From: Nocardia arizonensis | Lineage (GTDB): Bacteria > Actinomycetota > Actinomycetes > Mycobacteriales > Mycobacteriaceae | NCBI RefSeq assembly: GCF_001310275.1 | Contig: NZ_LGYZ01000121.1 | Span: 1 to 64,000 of the forward strand | Reading direction: 5' to 3' | DNA: 64,000 nucleotides | Part shown: piece by piece, positions 49,703 to 57,651 of the stretch | How positions within the stretch are numbered: the first letter of the stretch is position 1 | How the letters are laid out: each line of letters opens with the position of its first letter | Notes under the pieces: model-generated | What the model saw: the letters and a program-made list of their open reading frames with translations, nothing else | Database searches by the model: none | What the model was told of the DNA's origin: nothing | Program-made: the position numbers and the translations under genes

Positions 49703-51013
49703 TCAGTCTCCGCGCGGACCGAGGCTGATGCCGCGCGTGGCCAGCCAGGGCAACGGATCGATCTTGTCGGTGCCGTTCTGCCATACCTCGAAGTGGCAGT
49801 GCGGTCCGGTGGAGAAGCCGCGATTGCCGATGGTGGCGATCTGATCGCCTGCCATCACGCGCTCGCCCTGCGAGACGGTGGCGGTGTCGATGTGGCCGTA
49901 GATGGTGATGGTGCCGTCGTCGTGCAGCAGCCGCACCCACATGCCGAAGCCCGCCGCGGGGCCGGCTTCGATGACCGTGCCGTCGGCCACCGCGTAGATC
50001 GGCGTGCCGATGGGGCCCGCGATGTCGATACCGAGATGCTGGACGCCCCAACGGGCGCCGTAGCCGGAGGTGAAGGTGCCCGCCGCGAATTTGGTGAACA
50101 GCGGCCGGAGCTTGGACGCCTCTTGGGCGGCCATGTCCTCGGCGTACTTCTGGCCCTTCTGCAACATGTCGTTGAACTGGCCGAGATTCGCGGGTGTCGA
50201 GACGTTGAGCACCTGCGGCGAGGAGGGGGCGACGTCGGGATCGGCCACGCTCATGGATTGGGCGGCGATTTCGTGGATCTGCCCGGCGGCCTCGTAGTCG
50301 AGGGTGTTGGTGGCGGGCTGTTCCGGCGACGCGAAGGCGGCCTGCCCGGCGGCGACGACCGCGCCGGCGGCGACCGCGACGACCGCGGCGCGTCCCTTGA
50401 GGGAGGCGGGCGGGGCGGGCATCCGATGGGCGCCGCCGCGGCGGTTCGGATCGCGGGCCGGGATGATGGTCGGCTCGGCCTTGGCGGGCGTACCGGTCTC
50501 CGGCGCCCATCCGCCGTCGGCGTCGGGGGTCCACGCGCCGTTCTCGCCCGGTCGCCACGAACCATCGGATTCCGGCGCCCAGGACGCGTTCGAGTCCGGC
50601 GTCCAGGAGTTATCGGTATCGGATGTCCAGGCCGGGTTCGAATCCTGCCACGCATTGTCGGCGTCGGGCGACCACGCGTCACCGCTGGACAAGGCGCTGC
50701 CGCTCGACAAGGCGCTGCCGCTCGACACGGCGCTGCCGTTCGACCAGGCGCCGCCGTCCGACCACGAATTCTGTTGCACGGTCATCGACCAGTCGGTATC
50801 TACTGTCCAGTGGGGTTCCGCGGCCGGGGCGGCAGACTGCGCGGCCTCGAATCCGCCTGCTGCGGGCGCCGCGCCCGCGGCGGGTGCGTACCGGTGGGCC
50901 GAGCCGCGCCTGCGTCCGCTGTGATCGGCGTGCGCGAAGGGCTCGTCGTCGTCGCGATATCGATGTCCCGTCCGGGCGCTGTCACCGTGGGCGAGGGTGG
51001 AGCGATTGTTCAT
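49703..51013 (-). CDS. M23-family (LytM) peptidase, second tandem paralogue with Trp-rich repeats
   Basis: 436 residues from ATG 51013. The cytosolic head (about 1-190) contains Ser/Gly repeats and a series of roughly 8-9-residue units of the form W-x-P-(D/E)-x-(D/N)-G/A (SWTPDSNA, SWAPESDG, SWRPGENG, AWTPDADG). One membrane segment follows (AAVVAVAAGAVVAAGQAAF), then a periplasmic linker and an LytM domain with HLGIDIA and GPHCHFEVW. The ATG overlaps the stop of a short upstream frame (ATGA), so translation may be coupled to it. A CRP-type site lies upstream. It is a duplicate of the preceding gene with an expanded intracellular part. Confidence 0.88.
   Translation of the reverse strand: MNNRSTLAHGDSARTGHRYRDDDEPFAHADHSGRRRGSAHRYAPAAGAAPAAGGFEAAQSAAPAAEPHWTVDTDWSMTVQQNSWSDGGAWSNGSAVSSGSALSSGSALSSGDAWSPDADNAWQDSNPAWTSDTDNSWTPDSNASWAPESDGSWRPGENGAWTPDADGGWAPETGTPAKAEPTIIPARDPNRRGGAHRMPAPPASLKGRAAVVAVAAGAVVAAGQAAFASPEQPATNTLDYEAAGQIHEIAAQSMSVADPDVAPSSPQVLNVSTPANLGQFNDMLQKGQKYAEDMAAQEASKLRPLFTKFAAGTFTSGYGARWGVQHLGIDIAGPIGTPIYAVADGTVIEAGPAAGFGMWVRLLHDDGTITIYGHIDTATVSQGERVMAGDQIATIGNRGFSTGPHCHFEVWQNGTDKIDPLPWLATRGISLGPRGD
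50684..50755 (-). repeat. Four 18-base tandem repeats inside the second M23 gene
   Basis: Units at 50684, 50702, 50720 and 50738 share the form GCTCGACAAGGCGCTGCC on the + strand, with a few changes, and encode Ser/Gly/Ala repeats in the cytosolic head of the peptidase. Length variation between strains is likely. Confidence 0.85.
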
Positions 51014-51147
51014 CGGCGGTACCACATCGTGGAGCTGGAGTGGATTGACCCGGAGGTCACGGCGCCGGTGATCCGGCGCGAGGGCGATGTCGGCTGATCC
51101 ACGTCGACACGGCTCACCACCTGCGGAGCTTTGCGGTGCTGCTGCAT
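51010..51147 (-). CDS. Short leader reading frame coupled to the second M23 gene
   Basis: 45 codons from ATG 51147 (or TTG 51150), the only start behind a perfect AAGGAGG at 51161-51167 on this strand. The peptide (MQQHRKAPQVVSRVDVDQPT and on) matches nothing known. Its TGA overlaps the ATG of the peptidase gene as ATGA, and that ATG has no ribosome site of its own. The frame may serve only to deliver ribosomes to the peptidase start. Confidence 0.55.
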   Translation of the reverse strand: MQQHRKAPQVVSRVDVDQPTSPSRRITGAVTSGSIHSSSTMWYRR

Positions 51148-51269
51148 CAAGGCTTGCCGTCCTCCTTACTGGGAACAACGGAGTCGTGATCTAGTTGTGA
51201 CATCGACCGCAATGACGGTAACGAAACGATTGCGTGCCCCGCAAGCGCTGCACTCGTACTATTCAAACA

Positions 51270-51285
51270 TGTGACATTGATCACG
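51270..51285. promoter_or_regulatory. CRP-type binding site
   Basis: TGTGA-CATTGA-TCACG matches the CRP consensus TGTGA-N6-TCACA at 9 of 10 half-site positions. Mycobacterial CRP (Rv3676) uses the same consensus and controls resuscitation and wall genes. It lies 122 bases before the leader ATG of the M23 gene and about 310 before sucC, so either could be the target. Confidence 0.65.
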
Positions 51286-51558
51286 ATAGGGGAACGGAAT
51301 TTCTCACCGCAATCCGGGTGTTCGGGTGAGTTCGAGCGACGACCGGATGTAGTAGGCCGGTACCCGTTCCCGTCTTATCGAGCCCGACCTGCCGCACGGC
51401 CAAAAGCTACTCGCCAGTAGTCTTGACCGGCGGTTTTGCCGCCGTCGAGCATTCGCCCGTGACCTGCGCCACTTAGGATGAACGTGGCCGATTGGCCCTC
51501 CATGTGACTGGTTAGAGTCCGACCCGACCCGCTTCCGACTTCGGGCCGCCAACAAAGA

Positions 51559-51574
51559 CGTTGTCATGACAACG
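51559..51574. promoter_or_regulatory. 16-base perfect palindrome just upstream of sucC
   Basis: CGTTGTCATGACAACG is its own reverse complement and ends 19 bases before the sucC ATG, probably within the 5' untranslated region. It could be a dimeric-repressor site. No regulator in the window is an obvious match. Confidence 0.5.
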
Positions 51575-51593
51575 CAGACGAGACGGTGAGTAC

Positions 51594-52775
51594 ATGGATC
51601 TCTTCGAATATCAGGCGAAGGAGCTCTTCGTTAAGCACGGAGTGCCTTCGTCCGAGGGCCGCGTCACGGACACGGCCGAGGACGCCCGCGCCATCGCGGA
51701 GGAAATCGGCAAGCCGGTGATGATCAAGTCCCAGGTGAAGGTCGGTGGCCGCGGCAAGGCCGGTGGCGTCAAGTACGCCGCCACCCCGGACGACGCGTTC
51801 ACCCACGCGCAGAACATCATCGGCCTCGACATCAAGGGCCACATCACCAAGAAGATCCTTGTCGCCGAAGCCAAGGACATCGCCGAGGAGTACTACATCT
51901 CCTTCCTGCTCGATCGGTCCAACCGCACCTACCTCGCCATGTGCTCGGTCGAGGGCGGCATGGAGATCGAGGAGGTCGCCGCGACCAAGCCCGAGCGCCT
52001 CGCCAAGGTTCCCGTCGACGCCGTCACCGGAGTCGACCTCGCCTTCGCGCGCTCCATCGCCGAACAGGGCCACCTGCCCGCCGACGTGCTCGACGCCGCG
52101 GCCGTGACCATCCAGAAGCTGTGGGAGGTCTTCATCGCCGAGGACGCCACCCTGGTCGAGGTCAACCCGCTGGTGCGCACCCCGGACAACGAGATCCTCG
52201 CTCTCGACGGCAAGGTCACCCTGGACGAGAACGCCGAGTTCCGGCACCCGGACCACGCGGAGTTCGCCGATATCGACGCCACCGATCCGCTCGAGCTCAA
52301 GGCCAAGCAGAACGACCTCAACTACGTCAAGCTCGACGGCGAGGTCGGTATCATCGGCAACGGCGCGGGCCTGGTCATGTCCACCCTTGACGTGGTCGCC
52401 TACGCCGGTGAGAACCACGGCGGCGTCAAGCCCGCCAACTTCCTCGACATCGGCGGCGGCGCCTCGGCCGAGGTCATGGCCAACGGCCTCGACGTCATCC
52501 TGAACGACGCTCAGGTCAAGAGCGTGTTCGTGAACGTCTTCGGCGGCATCACCTCCTGTGACGCCGTCGCCAACGGCATCGTGAAGGCGCTGGAAATTCT
52601 CGGCGACGAGGCCAACAAGCCGCTCGTCGTGCGCTTGGACGGCAATAAGGTGGAAGAGGGTCGCAAGATCCTCGTCGATGCCGCGCACCCGCTGATCACG
52701 CTGGCGCAGACAATGGACGAAGGCGCGGACAAGGCGGCCGAACTGGCTGCTTCCACCAACGGCGCGGCCAAGTAA
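51594..52775 (+). CDS. sucC: Succinyl-CoA synthetase (ADP-forming) beta subunit
   Basis: 393 residues. MDLFEYQAKELFVKHGVP is the invariant start; KSQVKVGGRGKAGGVKYA and EVNPLVRTPDNEILALDGKV form the ATP-grasp domain, and GNGAGLVMSTLDVVAY and NVFGGITSCDAVANGIV belong to the C-terminal CoA-ligase-type domain. With SucD it makes succinate and ATP or GTP from succinyl-CoA in the TCA cycle. sucD begins 13 bases after its stop. Confidence 0.98.
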   Translation: MDLFEYQAKELFVKHGVPSSEGRVTDTAEDARAIAEEIGKPVMIKSQVKVGGRGKAGGVKYAATPDDAFTHAQNIIGLDIKGHITKKILVAEAKDIAEEYYISFLLDRSNRTYLAMCSVEGGMEIEEVAATKPERLAKVPVDAVTGVDLAFARSIAEQGHLPADVLDAAAVTIQKLWEVFIAEDATLVEVNPLVRTPDNEILALDGKVTLDENAEFRHPDHAEFADIDATDPLELKAKQNDLNYVKLDGEVGIIGNGAGLVMSTLDVVAYAGENHGGVKPANFLDIGGGASAEVMANGLDVILNDAQVKSVFVNVFGGITSCDAVANGIVKALEILGDEANKPLVVRLDGNKVEEGRKILVDAAHPLITLAQTMDEGADKAAELAASTNGAAK

Positions 52776-52787
52776 GGAAAACCGGAA

Positions 52788-53702
52788 ATGTCTATCTTCC
52801 TGAACAAGGATTCCAAGGTCATCGTCCAGGGCATCACCGGCGGTGAGGGCACCAAGCACACCGCGCTGATGCTCAAGGCGGGCACTCAGGTCGTCGGCGG
52901 CGTGAACGCGCGCAAGGCGGGCACCACGGTCTCGCACACCGACTCCGACGGCAACGCCGTCGAACTGCCGGTGTTCGGCACTGTCGCCGAGGCCATCGAG
53001 GCGACCGGCGCCGACGTGTCCATCGCCTTCGTGCCGCCGAAGTTCGCCAAGGACGCGATCATCGAGGCCATCGACGCCGAGATCCCGCTGCTGGTGGTCA
53101 TCACCGAGGGTATTCCGGTGCAGGACACCGCCTTCGCGTGGGCCTACAACGTGGACAAGGGCAACAAGACGCGCATCATCGGCCCGAACTGCCCCGGCAT
53201 CATCACCCCCGGCGAGTCGCTGGTCGGCATCACCCCGGCCAACATCACCGGCAAGGGCCCGGTCGGCCTGGTGTCCAAGTCCGGCACCCTGACCTACCAG
53301 ATGATGTACGAGCTGCGCGATTTCGGTTTCTCCACCGCCATCGGCATCGGCGGCGACCCGGTCATCGGCACCACCCACATCGACGCCATCGAGGCGTTCG
53401 AGAAGGACCCCGAGACCAAGCTGATCGTGATGATCGGCGAGATCGGCGGCGACGCCGAGGAGCGTGCCGCCGCCTACATCAAGGCCAACGTCAGCAAGCC
53501 GGTCGTCGGCTACGTCGCGGGCTTCACCGCGCCCGAGGGCAAGACCATGGGCCACGCGGGCGCCATCGTCTCCGGTTCGGCCGGTACCGCCCAGGCGAAG
53601 AAGGACGCGCTCGAGGCCGCGGGTGTCAAGGTCGGCAAGACGCCGTCCGAGACCGCCGCGCTCGCGCGCGAGATCCTGGAGAAGGCCAGCATCACCGCCT
53701 GA
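52788..53702 (+). CDS. sucD: Succinyl-CoA synthetase (ADP-forming) alpha subunit
   Basis: 304 residues. KVIVQGITGGEGTKHTALMLKAGT is the CoA-binding Rossmann motif, PNCPGIITPGES the phosphate-interacting loop, and the active-site His that carries the phosphate lies in TMGHAGAIVSG near the C-terminus. It pairs with SucC. A GGAAAACCGGAA leader gives the ribosome site. A strong hairpin follows 17 bases after the stop, so sucCD ends there. Confidence 0.98.
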   Translation: MSIFLNKDSKVIVQGITGGEGTKHTALMLKAGTQVVGGVNARKAGTTVSHTDSDGNAVELPVFGTVAEAIEATGADVSIAFVPPKFAKDAIIEAIDAEIPLLVVITEGIPVQDTAFAWAYNVDKGNKTRIIGPNCPGIITPGESLVGITPANITGKGPVGLVSKSGTLTYQMMYELRDFGFSTAIGIGGDPVIGTTHIDAIEAFEKDPETKLIVMIGEIGGDAEERAAAYIKANVSKPVVGYVAGFTAPEGKTMGHAGAIVSGSAGTAQAKKDALEAAGVKVGKTPSETAALAREILEKASITA

Positions 53703-53718
53703 TCCGCGCCATGTCGAA

Positions 53719-53751
53719 CGAGGCCGCCGTGGGACGCCCGCGGCGGCCTCG
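53719..53751 (+). terminator. Terminator after sucCD
   Basis: Perfect 11-base arms CGAGGCCGCCG (53719-53729) and CGGCGGCCTCG (53741-53751) with an 11-base loop, 17 bases after the sucD stop. Confidence 0.75.
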
Positions 53752-53921
53752 CGCATTCCGGTCACCGGGGTCGAATCGTTATTCACGCTGCTATCGGCGT
53801 CCGGCCGGGGAATATCGGTCGAACGGCCAGTTCGTCGAGGATGACCCGCGCGGTGACGTGCAGTAGCGTCAGAAGGGATCCAGCCGAACACGACGTACGA
53901 CTCGACCTAGGAGACGACGAC

Positions 53922-55010
53922 ATGTCCTACCCGACCGGGGGCTCCGGGTACAACACACCCGCGACGCCCTCAGCACCGTCCAATCTCGGCCAATCGCCGA
54001 GTGGTGCCGTCACAGGTTCGAGCGCTTCCGGTTCCGATGCCAAGGGGCTGCCGTTCTTCCTTGTGGTCGGCGTCGCGGCGCTCGGCGTGATCAATTTCCT
54101 GCTCGGATTCCTGCCTTTTGCGGCCCGTGAGTTCGTCAACCCGGTCAACGGGGCGAAGACCACCGCCGACAGCGCCAACGGATTCGAGGTGCCGGTCACC
54201 GGACTGCTCACGTTCCTGCTGTTCGCGGGCCTGGTGGCCGCGCTGTCGCTACTGCCCAAGCAGAACTGGAAGGCCGTGGCCGCGGCGGCTTCGCTCGCGG
54301 GCTTCCTCGGCCTGGCCTTCCAAACGTTGCAGTTGGGCGACGGCGTCGAGATGAAGTTCGGCGCCTACCTCATCCTGCTGCTTGCGCTGGCCCAGTCCGC
54401 CGCGGCCGTCGCGGCGGTGCTTTTCGACGTGGGCATCCTCACCCCGCCCGCGCCGAAGCCCGCCACGCCGCCCGCCCCGCCCGCCCAGCAGGGCGGCTAC
54501 GGCCAGGGCGGATACGGCCAGCAGCCCTTCGGGCAGAGCCAGCAGGTCGGCTACGGCCAGCCGCAGGGGCAGTACGGTCAGCCCTCCTACGGAGCCCAGC
54601 CCTCGACCCCGCAGTACCCGTCGCAGCAGCCTTACGGGCAGAGCCAGCCCAGCCAGCCGACCTACGGTCAGGGGCAGCCGGGGCAGCCCGCCTACGGTCC
54701 GCAGCAGGGTCAGTCGCCCTACGGTCAGCAGCCCTACGGTCAGCAGTCCGCATACGGTGCGCCGCAACAGAATTCACCGTACGCGAGCAACCCGTCCGCG
54801 CAGCCGCGGCCCGACGAGAGCGCCACCCAGCACTTCGGCGGCGCGCAGGCCCAGCCCTTCGGCGGCGCGCAGGCCCAGCAAGCCCAGTCGCCCTACGGCC
54901 AGACCCCGCCGCAGCAGAGTGGTCCGCAGCCGCAGCCCTTCGGCGGTGAGCAGGGCAAGGATCCGTCCTCCGACGCCACCCAGGCGTTCCGGCCGGAGGA
55001 CAAGAAATAG
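53922..55010 (+). CDS. DUF5336 membrane protein with Gln/Tyr/Gly/Pro-rich tail (Rv0954-like)
   Basis: 362 residues from ATG 53922, with AGGAGA upstream. A Gly/Ser/Pro head of about 45 residues is followed by four membrane segments (about 45-65, 88-107, 115-133 and 145-166), then a cytosolic tail of about 190 residues made of QPYGQ, SYGQ and GGAQAQPF-type repeats. M. tuberculosis Rv0954, at the same place, is described as a 34-kDa antigenic membrane protein linked to the division/elongation machinery. The low-complexity aromatic/Gln tail could promote weak multivalent contacts. Confidence 0.85.
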   Translation: MSYPTGGSGYNTPATPSAPSNLGQSPSGAVTGSSASGSDAKGLPFFLVVGVAALGVINFLLGFLPFAAREFVNPVNGAKTTADSANGFEVPVTGLLTFLLFAGLVAALSLLPKQNWKAVAAAASLAGFLGLAFQTLQLGDGVEMKFGAYLILLLALAQSAAAVAAVLFDVGILTPPAPKPATPPAPPAQQGGYGQGGYGQQPFGQSQQVGYGQPQGQYGQPSYGAQPSTPQYPSQQPYGQSQPSQPTYGQGQPGQPAYGPQQGQSPYGQQPYGQQSAYGAPQQNSPYASNPSAQPRPDESATQHFGGAQAQPFGGAQAQQAQSPYGQTPPQQSGPQPQPFGGEQGKDPSSDATQAFRPEDKK

Positions 55011-55159
55011 GTCGAAGTCGACGTCGATCGCATGCGAGCGCCCGGGAATCCGAAGGGAACCGGGCGTTCGTGCTGTCTGCCGAGCCGCGGCGCGCTGATG
55101 CGCGCCGCCCCGGCGCGCCTTCGCCGTTCGCGTCGAACGAACTGACACGCTCGAATGCC

Positions 55160-56884
55160 ATGAGCTCCACGAGAAATCCCCCGGTTCGCCGCGACGCGGG
55201 CGGACGTGGCGTGCCGGATGACGGGCCGCGGCGCGCGCGCCCGGGGATGCGGCGGAGCGGGCGCGATCGCGAACCGGCCGGACCGGTCTGGCCGACCGGG
55301 GAACGCGCGCGGGCGCTGCTGTTCGTCGCCGCCCGCACCAGTACCACGGCACTGGCGGTCATCGTGACGGTGGTCCTGGTGGTGCTGCTGTCGGCCGACA
55401 GCGGACTCGACGGCATCTCCGGCGCCATCGCCGCGGGTTGGCTCACCGCGCATCAGGTGCCGCTGGTCATCGGCAAGACCGCGCTCGGGCTGCTGCCGCT
55501 GTTGCCGACCGCGGTGCTGATGTGGCTGACCGGCCGCGACTGCGCTCGCGCGGTCGAACCGGAAAGCACCCCTGCGGATCTGGGGTGGATCGTGGGCGCC
55601 GCGCTGTCGGGTCCGCTGCTGGTCACCGCGGTCTGTCTGGCGGTCGCCGAGGACGCCTCCGCGGTGGTCGCCCTGCAACCGCCGAACAGTCTCGTCGCCT
55701 TCGCCTGGGTCATCGCGCTCTACCTGACCGCCGCGCTGGTGGGTATCGCGAGTCGCGACCGGCGGGTGATCCCGGCCCGCGCGCTCGCGCCCGAGTGGCT
55801 GATCGCGGGGGTGTACGGCGCGGGCCGTACTCTGCTGCGCCTGCTCGGCTGCGCCGCCGCGGTGACCGCGGTGTCGTTCCTGGTGCACTGGTCCCGCCTC
55901 GGTGACACCTACGCCGCCGCGGGCGGTGCGGTCGGCTTCCTCGGGCTGACCCTGCTGTCGCTCGCCTACGCCCCGAACGCGGTGATCGGCGCGGTCGGCG
56001 TGCTCATGGGTCCGGGCGTGGGATTCGGCGAGGCGTCGGTGGGGGTGTTCTCGGTACGGGGCGGGCCGATTCCGGCGGTTCCGCTCATTGCGGTGCTGCC
56101 GACCGGGCCGGCGCAGGGTTGGTGGCCGGTGCTGCTGGTCGTACCCGCCGCGGTGGCCGTGCTCGGCGGCATCGATATGGCGCGGATCTCCGCCGACCAG
56201 ATTCGGCGCCCGTGGGCGACGCTCAGCTGCGCCGGACTCGCCACCCTCGGCCTGCTGCTGCTCGCCGCGATCGCGGGCGGCGACCTCGGCAGTTTCGGCC
56301 ACGTCGGACTCGATCTGCCGATCTTCGCCCTGGCGAGTTTCGTGTGGCTGGCACTGGCCGGATACGCGGGAATGGTCTTCGGCCGCTTGTTCATCGTCCC
56401 GGTCGGCACGCTGCCCGCTCGTTCCTCGCGCGCCCGCGACCGTGACGCCGCGTATACCGGGCCGGGCTACCGCTCGCGCGAGGACGACCACGCCGACCCC
56501 CACGAGGAAGGCCATTACGAAGACGACGGCTACGACGACGGTCATTACGACGACGGCGGGCACTACGACGGCGAGCACTACGACGGCGGGCACTACGACG
56601 GCGGGCACTACGACGAATCCGACGACTACCGCGACGACGACTACCGCGACGAGCCGGTCTACGCGGACACCGAACCCGCGCCACCGGGCCGCTCCCTGAC
56701 CGACCTGACCGGCGACTACTCCTACCGCGACGACTACGAGGGCGAGACCTTCGTGGCCGAACTGCTCGACGAGCAGCCGGTCGCCAGAATCCGCCCGCCG
56801 CGATCCGTCCCGGCCCCGGAGATCGTGGACGCCGAAGTGGTCGAACCCGCCCCCGGCGACCGCGGGTCGAAGCGCGGGCGCTGA
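55160..56884 (+). CDS. perM: PerM-like membrane protein (DUF6350)
   Basis: 574 residues. After a basic head of about 45 residues come roughly ten membrane segments (for example FVAARTSTTALAVIVTVVLVVLL, LLLVVPAAVAVLGGID and AGLATLGLLLLAAIAGG), then an acidic cytosolic tail of about 150 residues with HYDGGHYDGG and YRDDDYRDE repeats. Rv0955/PerM, at the same position, is an integral membrane protein needed for division under low magnesium and for chronic infection, acting with FtsB. The repeat tail (about 56510-56660) is a low-complexity insertion not expected in the family core. The gene precedes purN by about 110 bases. Confidence 0.85.
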   Translation: MSSTRNPPVRRDAGGRGVPDDGPRRARPGMRRSGRDREPAGPVWPTGERARALLFVAARTSTTALAVIVTVVLVVLLSADSGLDGISGAIAAGWLTAHQVPLVIGKTALGLLPLLPTAVLMWLTGRDCARAVEPESTPADLGWIVGAALSGPLLVTAVCLAVAEDASAVVALQPPNSLVAFAWVIALYLTAALVGIASRDRRVIPARALAPEWLIAGVYGAGRTLLRLLGCAAAVTAVSFLVHWSRLGDTYAAAGGAVGFLGLTLLSLAYAPNAVIGAVGVLMGPGVGFGEASVGVFSVRGGPIPAVPLIAVLPTGPAQGWWPVLLVVPAAVAVLGGIDMARISADQIRRPWATLSCAGLATLGLLLLAAIAGGDLGSFGHVGLDLPIFALASFVWLALAGYAGMVFGRLFIVPVGTLPARSSRARDRDAAYTGPGYRSREDDHADPHEEGHYEDDGYDDGHYDDGGHYDGEHYDGGHYDGGHYDESDDYRDDDYRDEPVYADTEPAPPGRSLTDLTGDYSYRDDYEGETFVAELLDEQPVARIRPPRSVPAPEIVDAEVVEPAPGDRGSKRGR

Positions 56885-56991
56885 CCGGGCGACCCTCTCC
56901 TACCGGTCGAGAGTGAGCCGGCCGACACCACTAGGCTTAGCCCGGCGGACATTCGCCCGCCGTCCGACTCTCTAGACCCAGGAGGGGAGCT

Positions 56992-57651
56992 CTGAGGTCC
57001 TCGAACGCCCGGTGGAAGCCCGCCGCGACCCCGGCCACCGTCGTCGTGCTCGCCTCGGGCGCCGGATCGCTGCTGCGGGCCCTGCTCGAGGCCGCGTCCG
57101 CCCCGGACTACCCGGCCGAGGTGGTCGCGGTGGGCGTCGATCGCAGCTGTGCCGCCACCGATCACGCCGACGCCGCGGGCGTACCGCATTTCCGGCTGGA
57201 GTTGGCCGATTTCGCCGACCGCGCCGCCTGGGATCTCGCGCTGACCGACGCGGTCGCCGCCCACCGGCCGGATCTGGTCGTCTCGGCCGGTTTCATGAGG
57301 ATTCTCGGGCCCGCCTTCCTGGAGCGTTTCGGCGGTCGGATCGTCAACACCCATCCCGCGCTGCTGCCGTCCTTTCCGGGGGCGCACGCGGTGCGCGACG
57401 CGCTGGCCTACGGGGTCAGAGTCACCGGCTCGACGGTGCATCTGGTGGACGCGGGCATCGATACCGGCCCCATCCTGGCGCAGGAGGCGGTGCCGGTGTT
57501 GCCGGGCGACGACGAGGCCACTCTGCACGAGCGAATCAAGGTTGTCGAGCGACGGCTGCTGGCGGAGGTCGTCGCCGCCGTCGCGACCCGAGGCATTGTC
57601 TCCGACGGACGAAAGGCAGTTATTCCAGTGAGCGAGTATGCCGGTGACTGA
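56992..57651 (+). CDS. purN: Phosphoribosylglycinamide formyltransferase, apparently with a CTG start
   Basis: 219 residues. ATVVVLASGAGSLLRALLEA (N-terminal strand and phosphate loop), VSAGFMRILGPAFLERF, the catalytic Asn/His in VNTHPALLPSFPGAHAV and the catalytic Asp in VHLVDAGIDTGPILAQEAV are all present. It adds a formyl group to GAR in purine synthesis. The frame is open from 56941 and contains no ATG, GTG or TTG until a GTG at 57046 inside the first beta-strand, which would cut off the fold. AGGAGG at 56980-56985 is followed after six bases by CTG 56992, the best start. The end overlaps purH by 14 bases. Confidence 0.93.
   Translation: MRSSNARWKPAATPATVVVLASGAGSLLRALLEAASAPDYPAEVVAVGVDRSCAATDHADAAGVPHFRLELADFADRAAWDLALTDAVAAHRPDLVVSAGFMRILGPAFLERFGGRIVNTHPALLPSFPGAHAVRDALAYGVRVTGSTVHLVDAGIDTGPILAQEAVPVLPGDDEATLHERIKVVERRLLAEVVAAVATRGIVSDGRKAVIPVSEYAGD

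Larger units (their letters stand above)
51148..51593. other. Divergent regulatory region between the M23 gene and sucC
   Basis: 446 bases without a credible gene. It holds the AAGGAGG site of the leader frame, a CRP-type palindrome at 51270-51285, small hairpins (CTACT/AGTAG near 51407-51420; CGGCGG/CCGCCG near 51430-51446) and a 16-base perfect palindrome at 51559-51574. GC is lower around 51180-51300, as expected for promoters. A c-di-AMP (ydaO) riboswitch, common before actinobacterial wall hydrolases, was looked for and not recognised. Confidence 0.55.

Noticed and set aside
51304..51567. 87-codon minus-strand frame in the sucC upstream region
   Set aside because: No ribosome site and Arg/Ser-rich random-looking sequence crossing the promoter hairpins.
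51148..51593. c-di-AMP (ydaO) riboswitch before the M23 gene
   Set aside because: No recognisable conserved core; the region is explained by a CRP-type site, a ribosome site and a palindrome.
51564..53891. 775-codon minus-strand frame opposite sucCD
   Set aside because: Composition typical of an antisense frame of GC-rich genes; sucC and sucD are certain on the other strand.
54893..56608. 571-codon minus-strand frame opposite perM
   Set aside because: Low-complexity Arg/Gly/His/Asp sequence without domains; perM membrane helices are clear on the plus strand.
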